From the NCBI GenBank assembly GCA_029237515.1, contig JARBAV010000302.1:1-9268 (forward strand): DNA of 9,268 nucleotides, written 5' to 3'. The DNA is from Nitrososphaerales archaeon (GTDB lineage: Archaea > Thermoproteota > Nitrososphaeria > Nitrososphaerales > Nitrososphaeraceae). Within the stretch, counting starts at the first letter, position 1, and each line of letters opens with the position of its first letter. Both the position numbers and the translations under genes were made by a program. The notes below the pieces were generated by a model. That model made no database searches and had not been told where the DNA came from. It saw only the letters and a list, made by a program, of their open reading frames with translations. Positions 1 through 6,813 of this stretch are shown here, piece by piece.

Positions 1-196
1 TGGAACCAATTATAGATCTTTACACAGGGATACGGTGGTGGTCATTGGGTTAAGTCAAAAAATAGAGTATTTGGTGTCTTAAAGGGTTACACCTGGATAA
101 GGTCAATTTTATCCTAACTGAAACTATAGATACTTTTTCACCTAAATATGTCGAAACATCTACCCTAAACAGGTATGAAAGTAATCTATATGATCG

Positions 197-237
197 CCAT
201 AGAAAACCATAGACTACGGTAATCATATCGTATACGG
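197..237 (+). promoter_or_regulatory. Candidate pstS promoter with a 10-bp-spaced direct repeat
   Basis: CCATAGA occurs twice, at 197-203 and 207-213, exactly 10 bases apart, so both copies lie on the same face of the helix. Just downstream, CATATCGTATACGG (224-237) is the best TATA-like element, about 32-45 bases before the pstS ATG. The repeat sits where an archaeal regulator could act just upstream of the TATA/BRE region. A phosphate-responsive role is only inferred from the gene downstream. The remaining sequence from 1 to 196 shows no gene or recognisable element. Confidence 0.4.
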
Positions 238-268
238 ATTAATAACTAACAGAAGTGAGTCAAATTAA

Positions 269-1381
269 ATGGAAACCAATATGAGTTTTAAATTATTGGT
301 TGCGGCGGTACTTGTGATGGCATCAACGATACCAGCAAGTTTCTCTAGCAACCTATTTGCTCAAGGACAGGGAGCTCTCAATGGGGCGGGTGCGACATTC
401 CCATTTCCGCTGATAGATACTTGGAGAGTTGAGTATGAAGCAGTCGATCCAGGCACAACAATCAACTATCAGTCGATCGGAAGTGGCGGCGGTGTCAAGC
501 AATTTACGGAAAACACAGTCGATTTCGGCGCGAGTGATGCTCCGCTGACCCCCGAGGAGGTTGCAAATGCGCCTGGTGCAGTTCATATACCGGAGACAAT
601 AGGATCTGTTGTCCCATCTTACAATATTCCTGAAGTGCCAGAAAGTGGACTCAAGTTTACTGGTCCTGTTCTTGCTGACATCTTTTTGGGTAAGATTACC
701 AAATGGAACGATCCTAGACTTGTAGAACTTAACCCCGACGCGAATCTCCCAGATGAAAATATTATAGTAGTGCATAGATCAGATGGATCTGGAACGACAT
801 ACGTATGGACAGATTATCTTACAGCTATAAGTCCGGACTGGGATCAGCAAGTTGGAAAAGGTAAATCAGTTCAGTGGCCAACAGGTATAGGAGCTCCAGG
901 AAATGAAGGTGTGGCCAACGCAATCAGAGGTAGTCCATACACACTTGGTTATATAGAACTTGCTTACGCCTTAACTACAGGTATGCCCGTCGGTTTTGTC
1001 CAAAACCAGGCTGGTACCTTCGTTGAGCCAACTTTAGAGTCCACGAAAGCCGCTGTCGCAGCATCAGCGCCCAAGTTACCCGCAGGTGATGGTGATTGGT
1101 CGAATGTAACAATGGTGAACGCTCCAGGAGCCGATTCATTCCCAATTGCAAGCTTCTCATACCTATTAGTAGATAAGGACCTGTCCGCAAATCCAACCAT
1201 GACAGAACAGAAGGCCAAAGCACTTGTTGACTTTATTGATTGGGCGGTAACAGATGGACAACAATTCGCATCGGATCTTGGTTACGTCCCTCTTCCAGAG
1301 AACGTAGTACAATTGAACGAGAAAACATTGAATGGATTAACCTTTAACGGAAATCCTATACTTAACTCGACTGGAGCATAG
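269..1381 (+). CDS. pstS: Phosphate ABC transporter substrate-binding protein PstS
   Basis: Extracytoplasmic receptor that binds inorganic phosphate and delivers it to the PstCAB importer. Residues 1-31 form a Sec signal peptide with a hydrophobic core (LLVAAVLVMA) and a likely cleavage site after LFA (31). The mature protein carries the family's phosphate-binding blocks in order: GAGATFPFPL (39-48), SIGSGGG (69-75), FGASDAPL (86-93), RSDGSGTTY (170-178), GNEGVA (211-216) and GYIELAYA (227-234). Its 370 aa is normal for the family. There is no lipobox cysteine and no C-terminal anchor helix, so surface retention is unexplained. The ATG at 269 is preferred over the ATG at 281 because the decayed copy near 1552 keeps the first ATG and not the second. 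No pstC, pstA or pstB follows, so it is transcribed alone here. The family assignment is very secure. Confidence 0.96.
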   Translation: METNMSFKLLVAAVLVMASTIPASFSSNLFAQGQGALNGAGATFPFPLIDTWRVEYEAVDPGTTINYQSIGSGGGVKQFTENTVDFGASDAPLTPEEVANAPGAVHIPETIGSVVPSYNIPEVPESGLKFTGPVLADIFLGKITKWNDPRLVELNPDANLPDENIIVVHRSDGSGTTYVWTDYLTAISPDWDQQVGKGKSVQWPTGIGAPGNEGVANAIRGSPYTLGYIELAYALTTGMPVGFVQNQAGTFVEPTLESTKAAVAASAPKLPAGDGDWSNVTMVNAPGADSFPIASFSYLLVDKDLSANPTMTEQKAKALVDFIDWAVTDGQQFASDLGYVPLPENVVQLNEKTLNGLTFNGNPILNSTGA

Positions 1382-1387
1382 CCGTGG

Positions 1388-1425
1388 TGGACTGATCGTC
1401 CAAAACAGTTTCTTTTTTTTTATTT
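1388..1425 (+). terminator. pstS terminator: short hairpin plus T-rich tract
   Basis: Seven bases after the pstS stop, TGGAC (1388-1392) pairs with GTCCA (1398-1402) around a 5-base loop. A T-rich stretch follows at 1409-1425, with eight consecutive Ts at 1413-1420. Oligo-T alone is enough for archaeal termination; the hairpin may be incidental. Confidence 0.65.
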
Positions 1426-1523
1426 TATGACCAAATAGAGAAGTAAAAACAAGAGATCCGTAATGTAAAAAGCTTATTATTTTGGCGGTCCTACTTTTCA
1501 ATCTAAAAAATCTTTTAGTTGAC

Positions 1524-1638
1524 ACTAACTATCAGCAGTAAGTCAGATTAAATGGAAACCAAAACGATTTTTAAATTATTTGGTTGCGGCGGTACCTATG
1601 TTGGAAAGAGAATGGTAAATTGCAAGACTCCTCCATGA
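1524..1638 (+). pseudogene. Decayed duplicate of the pstS 5' end
   Basis: Positions 1524-1604 repeat 245-320, the last bases of the pstS leader plus the first 17 codons. Two 16-base blocks are identical: ATTAAATGGAAACCAA (264-279 and 1547-1562) and TTGGTTGCGGCGGTAC (296-311 and 1580-1595). Over the core of about 64 bases I count seven mismatches and one inserted T. That T shifts the frame inside the signal peptide, so the ATG at 1552 opens only a 28-codon reading frame ending at 1638 with no PstS domain. Similarity stops at about 1604. No TATA box comparable to the first copy precedes it. I read this as the relic of a second, tandem pstS-like gene whose body has been deleted. The rest of the gap (1426-1523 and 1639-1755) shows nothing else I recognise. 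Confidence 0.75.
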
Positions 1639-1755
1639 CTTCTAAAATGAAAACTTGCCAATACAAATAATCTGATAATCCTAGCCCAGCAAAAATAGTT
1701 CCAAATTTTCTAAATCCTTTTTATCCAACTTCTGACAATTAAATCATTATTCTAT

Positions 1756-2340
1756 TTGGACAGACAAATTAAGCGACCGATCGGAGTCACGATAATTGCC
1801 ATTCTGACTATTATTGGCGGAGTAATTTTGATTTTTGGAGGAATTTCATTACTGGTCTTTGGAGCATTCTTTACATCAGTTCCTATTGATGTTTTCATTT
1901 CAGAGCAAATGAAGCAACAACAACAACAACTACAGCTGCAACAGCCAGAGCAACAACCACAACAAGAACTACAGAATGCAGCAGAATTACAGGAACTAGC
2001 AAGATTCCTCGGCGGCGTTGGGATAGTAATTGGTGCAATAGTTCTCGCAGTTGGTATTGGATATTTGGTTGTATCTTATGGATTATTGAAAGGAAAGGGA
2101 TGGGCTTGGATTATAACCGTCATATTAACAATTATTGCGATTGCGGTCCAAATAGTCTCTGGAGTAACTGCAAGTATGTTTGATGCATCCTTTGTCGATG
2201 ACACGAATAGTTTTGTGACTGGGATCATTGCCCAGATAGTTGGTATAGCCATTAATGGAGTAATTCTCTACTATCTCTACCGTCCAAACGTAAAGGCCTT
2301 TTTCGGCAGATCCCTCCCTTCAACAAATATTCAAAGATAG
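1756..2340 (+). CDS. Four-helix membrane protein with a Gln-rich loop, function unknown
   Basis: An integral membrane protein of 194 aa that I cannot assign to a named family. Helices lie at about 8-43, 84-111, 115-140 and 153-176. The N-terminus RPIGVTIIAILTIIGG, the KGWAWIITVIL segment and the C-terminal YLYRPNVKAFFGR resemble widespread small archaeal and bacterial membrane proteins of unknown role. Between helices 1 and 2 (53-72) lies a low-complexity glutamine tract, mostly CAA with some CAG codons, broken by L, P and E; it is probably a flexible or coiled loop. The start is the TTG at 1756: an in-frame stop lies at 1711 and no ATG occurs before helix 1. A T-rich TATA-like stretch near 1717-1724 would give a nearly leaderless transcript. 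The gene seems transcribed alone, since the next one has its own promoter. Confidence 0.8.
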   Translation: MDRQIKRPIGVTIIAILTIIGGVILIFGGISLLVFGAFFTSVPIDVFISEQMKQQQQQLQLQQPEQQPQQELQNAAELQELARFLGGVGIVIGAIVLAVGIGYLVVSYGLLKGKGWAWIITVILTIIAIAVQIVSGVTASMFDASFVDDTNSFVTGIIAQIVGIAINGVILYYLYRPNVKAFFGRSLPSTNIQR

Positions 2341-2486
2341 CAAAATCCATCGTCGAGTATCGTAACTATGAACGTGCCTAAGATTAAGAACAACTTTCGA
2401 ATTTCATCCAAAGGATGTATGAATTGATCTAGTGGCGGACGAATAGGTCTATCCTTAGTTCTTGTATTTGTGAAACAGGATAACGG

Positions 2487-2494
2487 TATATAAA
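2487..2494 (+). promoter_or_regulatory. TATA box for the sugar dehydrogenase gene
   Basis: TATATAAA is a textbook archaeal TATA element. Its centre is about 34 bases before the TTG at 2525, which predicts a transcript start near 2516 and a leader of only a few bases. This supports the TTG as the true start. The rest of the gap from 2341 to 2486 holds only a small hairpin, CATCC-AAA-GGATG, at 2405-2417. Confidence 0.75.
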
Positions 2495-2524
2495 TGAGGA
2501 AGAGAAGTAGACTACGTTTAACAA

Positions 2525-3925
2525 TTGTTTCTTAGAATATCATTGGTTTTCTTGACTTTTTTCTCCCTCATAGGCATCCAAACATTGGTTTCAATCCCAG
2601 CAATATTCACGGAAGCTTCAGCTCAGCAATTGCCTCCTTCTACCAAATCCCCTCCGCCCGCATCGCCAAAAGGGAAAACTCCAACAATCGTTTCTAATAA
2701 TTCAGCTTTAAATATTGAACTCGTTTTTAAGGGCCTAGAATATCCTTCTAATATGGTCTTTTTAAATTCAACAGATATTCTAGTTCTAGAAAAAAATAAT
2801 GGTCAGGTAAGACTAATCCATAATGGAATCATTCAACAGGAGCCAGTTTTAGATGTTACTGTTACTGCTGAAGATGAAAGTGGATTAGTCGGAATTGACA
2901 TATCTAAAGATAGTAACGGAGGCAACAAGTCTTATGCATTTGTTTACTATACAGAAGCTCAGGGAGAAGTAGAGAAGGAAGGGGCGGTTGAAATTGGGAA
3001 TCGTCTTTACAAGTATGAAATCTCTGTGGATGGTTCGGGTAACACCAAGCTAATCAATCCTGAACTCCTTTTGAGCGTTCCACCTAGTCCAGGTACCCAT
3101 CACAATGGAGGAATAGTTCTGATCGGCCCCGATGAAAATTTGTATGTTGTTATTGGAGATTTGGAAGATCATTCGACATACACACAGAATGTTAAAACAG
3201 GAGCAGCATTTGAGAACTCAAGTGTAGTATTCAGAATTGACAAGGACGGTAATCCTGTCGCAGATGGGCCATTTAATGCTTCAAAGGTTTCAAGTGGTGT
3301 CTATGCGTATGGCATAAGAAATAGCTATGGAATGGATTTTGACCCGTTGACAGGAAAACTATGGGATAGTGAAAATGGACCAGGATTTGGCGATGAAATT
3401 AACTTGATCGAGTCTGGTTTCAATAGCGGATGGAATAAACTTCAAGGGTTTTGGAGAGCAGACACATATTTTGGAGGTAAGTATGTTCCAGTCGATACTA
3501 TTCCTGGAAATGATCTTGTACACCTTTCAGAAAATAGTACTTATAGTCACCCTGAATTTGCATGGAATCAAACTGTAGGTATTACGGCAATAAGATTTAT
3601 TGATAGTGATAAATTGGGTGAAAACTATCAATATGATTTGTTTGCAGCAGATATTAATAATGGTAACGTATACCATTTTGATTTGACTAATAATAACAAC
3701 AACAATACCATCGACAACAAAGCTGAAAATAATAGGGATTCGCTATTACTCGACGGCCAGCTTTCTGATAGGATAGCAAATACAACTGAGGAAAGTAATG
3801 AGGCATTGTTTGCATCAGGATTTGCTGGTGTTACCGATCTAGAAGTTGGACCCGATGGTTACTTATACATACTCACTTTTCACAAAAGCCAAGGATCTAT
3901 CTATAGAATTGTACCCAATATTTGA
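2525..3925 (+). CDS. Secreted PQQ-dependent glucose/sorbosone dehydrogenase family protein
   Basis: A six-bladed beta-propeller dehydrogenase of the GSDH family, predicted to oxidise a sugar or aldose outside the membrane using PQQ. Residues 1-33 form a Sec signal peptide (core LVFLTFFSLIGI, cleavage after EASA), followed by a Pro/Ser/Lys-rich linker to about 60. Family landmarks follow in order: LEYPSNMVFL (71-80), the opening blade; GLVGIDI (120-126); GTHHNGG with the candidate catalytic His (190-196); GPDENLYVVIGD (201-212); YGIRNSYGMDFDP (262-274), whose Arg-Asn pair contacts PQQ in characterised relatives; DSENGPGFGDEINLI (281-295); and GPDGYLYIL (442-450). An Asn run (389-394) marks a low-complexity loop near the C-terminus. 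The start must be the TTG at 2525 or later, because an in-frame stop lies at 2519-2521; the next Met (77) would remove the signal peptide. Substrate is unknown, and PQQ synthesis genes are not present here, so the cofactor could be imported or differ. Confidence 0.92.
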   Translation: MFLRISLVFLTFFSLIGIQTLVSIPAIFTEASAQQLPPSTKSPPPASPKGKTPTIVSNNSALNIELVFKGLEYPSNMVFLNSTDILVLEKNNGQVRLIHNGIIQQEPVLDVTVTAEDESGLVGIDISKDSNGGNKSYAFVYYTEAQGEVEKEGAVEIGNRLYKYEISVDGSGNTKLINPELLLSVPPSPGTHHNGGIVLIGPDENLYVVIGDLEDHSTYTQNVKTGAAFENSSVVFRIDKDGNPVADGPFNASKVSSGVYAYGIRNSYGMDFDPLTGKLWDSENGPGFGDEINLIESGFNSGWNKLQGFWRADTYFGGKYVPVDTIPGNDLVHLSENSTYSHPEFAWNQTVGITAIRFIDSDKLGENYQYDLFAADINNGNVYHFDLTNNNNNNTIDNKAENNRDSLLLDGQLSDRIANTTEESNEALFASGFAGVTDLEVGPDGYLYILTFHKSQGSIYRIVPNI

Positions 3926-3944
3926 TTAAAAATGGATATGAAAA

Positions 3945-3973
3945 GTAGAAGTTACAAACTAAGGTAATTCTAC
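3945..3973 (+). terminator. Stem-loop in the convergent gap
   Basis: GTAGAA(G)TTAC (3945-3955) pairs with GTAATTCTAC (3964-3973) as a 10-bp stem with a single bulged G and an 8-base loop. It begins 20 bases after the dehydrogenase stop, between convergent genes. No strong T-run follows, so it may be a 3'-end stabiliser instead of a terminator. Confidence 0.4.
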
Positions 3974-4044
3974 ATCGAAATTATTCCAGTCTTTGTTGAT
4001 TCGGGGTTACATTGCCTTTTACATTAACATGACGGTTGAAGAAG

Positions 4045-4620
4045 CTAGATTATAAAAACGGCTGCACTTACCACAGTAGTCCAAAGACCGTCTTTATTGC
4101 CTTCTGCAGATTGTGTAAGGTTCTGTGTTCGGTATATTTTGCCTGATAATTTCCATTCCTCCTTTCTTTCATCCCATGAGAGTGTAGGATCATTTGCCAA
4201 ACCCAGAGTAGTAGCAAGCATTTCCATTGCCATATCTTCAGCATAGTCACCTGCTCTTTGAGCAGTTTCTCCAGTTGAATGGTGTTCAGATAGAAACCCA
4301 TAATGGTTATTGTTCGATGGTCTAGCTAATCCAATAGATGCTGCAATCAATCTATTTGGTTCGTTGGTCGCAGATCTGGCCATGACACTAAATACAATTT
4401 GGCCCGGTATAATGTGCCTCCTGCCTTCTGGCACACTAACTATTCTGCATTGTGAAGGCATAATGCTAGAAACAGAGACGAGATTAACATCAGATATCTG
4501 AGCATCATTTAAGGCTAATTGGAAGCTCGTAAGATAATCCTTGTGAATCCCTTTACCTTTTGTAAAAAACATGATCTTGGGTAGGTATGAAATTGGATCC
4601 GAGGTATCATGCATAGGCAT
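4045..4620 (-). CDS. pdaD: Pyruvoyl-dependent arginine decarboxylase
   Basis: Converts arginine to agmatine and CO2, the first step to polyamines; in archaea agmatine is also used to modify the tRNA-Ile anticodon (agmatidine). The precursor cleaves itself within VSSIMP: the bond between Ser51 and Ser52 breaks, and Ser52 becomes the pyruvoyl cofactor of the alpha chain. NLVSVSSIMP (46-55) matches the characterised Methanocaldococcus enzyme, including the Asn (46) important for processing. Glu112 in GFLSEH matches its catalytic Glu. RLIAASIGLARP (90-101) and the hydrophobic C-terminus SAAVFII also fit. The 191 aa is slightly longer than the roughly 165 of that enzyme; the extra length is mostly a charged insert around 140-175. 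The TATA box at 4637-4646 is only about 22 bases before the ATG at 4620, so a leaderless start at the second Met (4614) is equally possible. The gene is divergent from the MFS gene. Confidence 0.93.
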   Translation of the reverse strand: MPMHDTSDPISYLPKIMFFTKGKGIHKDYLTSFQLALNDAQISDVNLVSVSSIMPSQCRIVSVPEGRRHIIPGQIVFSVMARSATNEPNRLIAASIGLARPSNNNHYGFLSEHHSTGETAQRAGDYAEDMAMEMLATTLGLANDPTLSWDERKEEWKLSGKIYRTQNLTQSAEGNKDGLWTTVVSAAVFII

Positions 4621-4636
4621 ACAAGTTTATTAGAAT

Positions 4637-4646
4637 ACTTATAAGT
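4637..4646 (-). promoter_or_regulatory. TATA box for the arginine decarboxylase gene
   Basis: ACTTATAAGT is a perfect palindrome containing the TATA core. Read on the minus strand, its centre lies about 22 bases before the ATG at 4620 and about 28 before the Met codon at 4614, which indicates a leaderless message. Confidence 0.65.
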
Positions 4647-4760
4647 AATTCGCTCCCCGTGATATTTTTGCAGATTTTTTCTCATCGATCTGATAGCAGG
4701 TTTGATGAGGATTACTAGAAAAATTCAAGACTGTAACAAGAACAATTGAGGATAGCAAGA

Positions 4761-4802
4761 AATCCTAAATCCTAAATCCTAAATCCTAAATCCTAAATCT
4801 TA
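4761..4802. repeat. Tandem heptamer repeat AATCCTA, six units
   Basis: Five perfect head-to-tail copies of AATCCTA (4761-4795) are followed by one copy with a C-to-T change (4796-4802). The minus strand reads as five GG pairs spaced by ATTTA, so it could form a weak two-layer G-quadruplex; the unit also resembles eukaryotic telomere repeats, probably by chance. The repeat ends eight bases before the TATA element of the MFS gene, in the position of an upstream activating or BRE-flanking region, in the 223-base divergent intergenic region. Confidence 0.95.
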
Positions 4803-4810
4803 AATTAACG

Positions 4811-4819
4811 CTTAAATTA
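4811..4819 (+). promoter_or_regulatory. TATA box for the MFS transporter gene
   Basis: CTTAAATTA is centred about 29 bases before the GTG at 4844, predicting a transcript start within a few bases of the start codon. A similar TTAAATTAA (4800-4808) overlaps the end of the heptamer array. Confidence 0.55.
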
Positions 4820-4843
4820 ATACTCAATGTTTACAAATAGACA

Positions 4844-6139
4844 GTGACTACCGTACACAGAGAACGAGTCTCGATTTTACCGCTATTGTTGATTAATTTT
4901 GTGGGAACCCTTGGTTTTAGTATCGTTCTACCTTTTCTGGTTTTTTTGGTTACTGATTTCGGTGGTAACGCATTAGTTTATGGCATTCTTTCAGCAACAT
5001 ATCCAGCATTTCAACTAATTGGGGCTCCACTATTGGGAAGATGGTCAGATGTTTATGGAAGAAGAAAAATTTTGTTGGTAAGTCATATAGGCACACTTGC
5101 TGGATGGATAATTTTCCTTGTTGCCTTATTTTTGCCAGTTAATGATCTTTTTAATGTAAATTCTGCATTTATGGGAACCTTTGTTATAACTCTTCCCTTG
5201 GCTGTTCTATTCCTAGCAAGAGCAGTTGATGGCCTTACAGGTGGAAACGTATCCGTTGCTGACGCATATGTTGCAGATATTTCGTCGGATGAAAACAGGA
5301 GCAGAAACTTTGGGAAAATGGGGATGGCTTCTAACCTCGGTTTTGTTATCGGACCTGCCCTCGCAGGAATACTGGGTGCAACCATCTATGGGGAAGTACT
5401 ACCTGTGTTGGTAGCATTGATTCTTTCTTTAGTAGTTCTGGTAGTAATAATTTTTGTATTAAAAGAATCCAAATCTTCAATCATTACGCAGATTCCAGAA
5501 AAAGAGAATGTTGGCAAGGTTTTTGCATTTGAATGCAAGGAATGCTACAAGGCAGCTAATCCCAAGAGACTGAAATTGCGAGATGTCTTCAAGCTAAAAT
5601 ACATTTCATTTCTGCTTATCCTATATTTCCTTATTTTTATCGGATTCAACATCTTTTACACTGCCTTTCCAATTCATGCAGTATCTGGTCTAGGATGGAC
5701 TGTAACAGAAATGGGAGTATTTTACGCAGTTTTAAGCGGCATCATGATATTGGTGCAAGGACCGGTCCTTCGAAGAGCATTAAAAAGATTCTCAGAAGAA
5801 AAATTAGTGATTATTGGAAGTGCTGTGTTAGGTTCAAATTTCGTTCTGTTTATATCGTCAGAATTTTCCTTGATCTATTTGGCAGCGGTTTTATTTGCAG
5901 TTGGCAATGGACTCATGTGGCCCTCTATCATGTCGATTCTCTCCAAGCGTGCAGGGACTATCTATCAAGGGGCAGTGCAGGGCGTAGCTGGTAGTGTTAC
6001 AGGGGTGGCTAGTATTATCGGATTAACTACTGGTGGGTTATTGTACAATGCGTTTGGAGGCCTTACTTTCCTAGTTAGCGCAGGTGTAATATTTGCAGTT
6101 TTTGTATTATCATTTAGACTGTTGAGATACAAAGAATAA
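4844..6139 (+). CDS. Major facilitator superfamily transporter, drug-exporter (DHA1/TetA) type
   Basis: A 12-helix secondary transporter, probably a proton-coupled exporter. Helix 1 ends with GFSIVLPFL (24-32). MFS motif A is at loop 2-3: GRWSDVYGRRK (65-75), with its Asp69 and Arg73/Arg74. LARAVDGLTGGN (124-135) is the motif-B region with Arg126, and GFVIGPALAG (166-175) is motif C, the signature of antiporters. The second half starts near 252 and lacks a strong second motif A. The central cytoplasmic loop (about 207-250) carries CKECYKA, a Cys-x2-Cys pair that is unusual for the family and may bind a metal. The GTG at 4844 is chosen because the TATA element lies about 29 bases ahead and helix 1 begins by residue 10. 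The substrate cannot be told from sequence. It is divergent from the arginine decarboxylase, and a polyamine-export link would be guesswork. Confidence 0.93.
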   Translation: MTTVHRERVSILPLLLINFVGTLGFSIVLPFLVFLVTDFGGNALVYGILSATYPAFQLIGAPLLGRWSDVYGRRKILLVSHIGTLAGWIIFLVALFLPVNDLFNVNSAFMGTFVITLPLAVLFLARAVDGLTGGNVSVADAYVADISSDENRSRNFGKMGMASNLGFVIGPALAGILGATIYGEVLPVLVALILSLVVLVVIIFVLKESKSSIITQIPEKENVGKVFAFECKECYKAANPKRLKLRDVFKLKYISFLLILYFLIFIGFNIFYTAFPIHAVSGLGWTVTEMGVFYAVLSGIMILVQGPVLRRALKRFSEEKLVIIGSAVLGSNFVLFISSEFSLIYLAAVLFAVGNGLMWPSIMSILSKRAGTIYQGAVQGVAGSVTGVASIIGLTTGGLLYNAFGGLTFLVSAGVIFAVFVLSFRLLRYKE

Positions 6140-6180
6140 TTTGTAATTGTTTGCGAACTGTGCGACAATAATGTCCTTCT

Positions 6181-6248
6181 GCACCAACGTACTTTAGGTG
6201 GTTAATCCTGCTGACCGAGACAGTTTAGAACTAAGTACTTGTCGGTGC
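6181..6248. other. Long imperfect inverted repeat with an inner hairpin, possible structured RNA
   Basis: GCACCAACGTACTT (6181-6194) pairs with AAGTACTTGTCGGTGC (6233-6248): 13 pairs with one mismatch and a 2-base bulge. Inside it, GGTTA (6200-6204) pairs with TGACC (6212-6216), counting one G-T pair, around a 7-base loop. It lies 41 bases after the MFS stop and could be a 3'-UTR structure, a terminator or a small RNA. No T-run follows. It does not fit a tRNA. The rest of the 341-base gap (6140-6480) has no reading frame I can support. Confidence 0.45.
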
Positions 6249-6441
6249 TATATACTGCTCAGTTACTGCACCAGCAAATGTAATAGTAGATGCTTTAATA
6301 AAATGATTGAAATAGTTTGACTCAGTAATTCGCATTCGAAGCATTAAAAACTCATCAAACAATTGGTTAAACCACTAATAGGTCTCCTGTGATCAGTGTA
6401 AAATTACATATTCTTGGCCAATATTTCATATTTGAATGCGG

Positions 6442-6448
6442 TTATATT
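6442..6448 (+). promoter_or_regulatory. Candidate TATA box for the zinc-ribbon operon
   Basis: TTATATT is centred 36 bases before the ATG at 6481, predicting a leader of about ten bases. A second AT-rich element (6468-6477, CATAATATAT) lies too close to the ATG to drive a transcript that includes it. Confidence 0.45.
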
Positions 6449-6480
6449 CCCCTGAGTAAATAATAACATAATATATAGAG

Positions 6481-6810
6481 ATGATGTCGTCGTCCATAGT
6501 CATTGAAGAAGCCCAGATAGGATCTAGCAAGAAGAGAGTAGCGACAGCTAATTTGGCACAACACAGAAGCATAGTCCACCGAGTTAGTGAAAAGAAGGTT
6601 CAGAAATATTTTCTTATTTGTGAATCCTGTTTTTGGTGCATCTCTTATTGTGACGAACTCTATTGTGACTATGAGATCTCATCGAAGTCACAAGATGTGA
6701 TTATACAGAATACGAGTTGCCCTTCATGCGGTAATGACAAAAGTATCGAATGTCTTCCAATATCATTCAATAACTCGGAAAAACCTTCTACAGGAGGAAG
6801 TTTTCACTAA
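6481..6810 (+). CDS. Small Cys-rich zinc-ribbon protein, function unknown
   Basis: A 109-aa cytoplasmic protein with eight cysteines. The first knuckle is CESCFWC (47-53), with further Cys at 57 and 62; the second is CPSCGN (80-85), with Cys91 following. Two Cys-x2-Cys pairs about 30 residues apart fit a zinc ribbon, the fold used by many small archaeal transcription and RNA-binding proteins. Residues 1-40 are basic and polar, without a helix-turn-helix I can recognise. There is no signal peptide or membrane segment. Either of the first two ATGs (6481, 6484) could be used. The next Cys-rich gene starts three bases after the stop, so the two are very likely co-transcribed. The role is unknown; regulation or nucleic-acid binding is inferred from the fold only. 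Confidence 0.75.
   Translation: MMSSSIVIEEAQIGSSKKRVATANLAQHRSIVHRVSEKKVQKYFLICESCFWCISYCDELYCDYEISSKSQDVIIQNTSCPSCGNDKSIECLPISFNNSEKPSTGGSFH
6793..6797 (+). promoter_or_regulatory. Shine-Dalgarno-like GGAGG inside the upstream gene's end
   Basis: CAGGAGGAAG (6791-6800) lies in the last codons of the preceding gene, 16 bases before the ATG at 6814. The spacing is longer than ideal. Because an internal operon gene cannot be leaderless, a ribosome site here supports real translation of the 56-aa frame. Confidence 0.45.
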
Positions 6811-6813
6811 GCA

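Noticed and set aside
353..775. 140-aa open frame on the minus strand opposite pstS
   Set aside because: It is the shadow of a certain gene, with no signal peptide, motif or promoter of its own.
2368..2427. 19-codon frame with ATG at 2368 upstream of the dehydrogenase
   Set aside because: No hydrophobic or motif content, no promoter signal, and the dehydrogenase TATA box lies after it.
4310..4501. 63-aa plus-strand frame opposite the arginine decarboxylase
   Set aside because: It lies wholly inside a well-supported gene on the other strand and shows no family features.
4761..4802. Heptamer array as a CRISPR array or telomere
   Set aside because: Units are 7 bases with no spacers, and the position is inside a promoter between ordinary chromosomal genes.
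5083..5385. 100-aa minus-strand frame opposite the MFS gene
   Set aside because: Antisense shadow; its composition reflects the complementary strand of membrane-helix codons.
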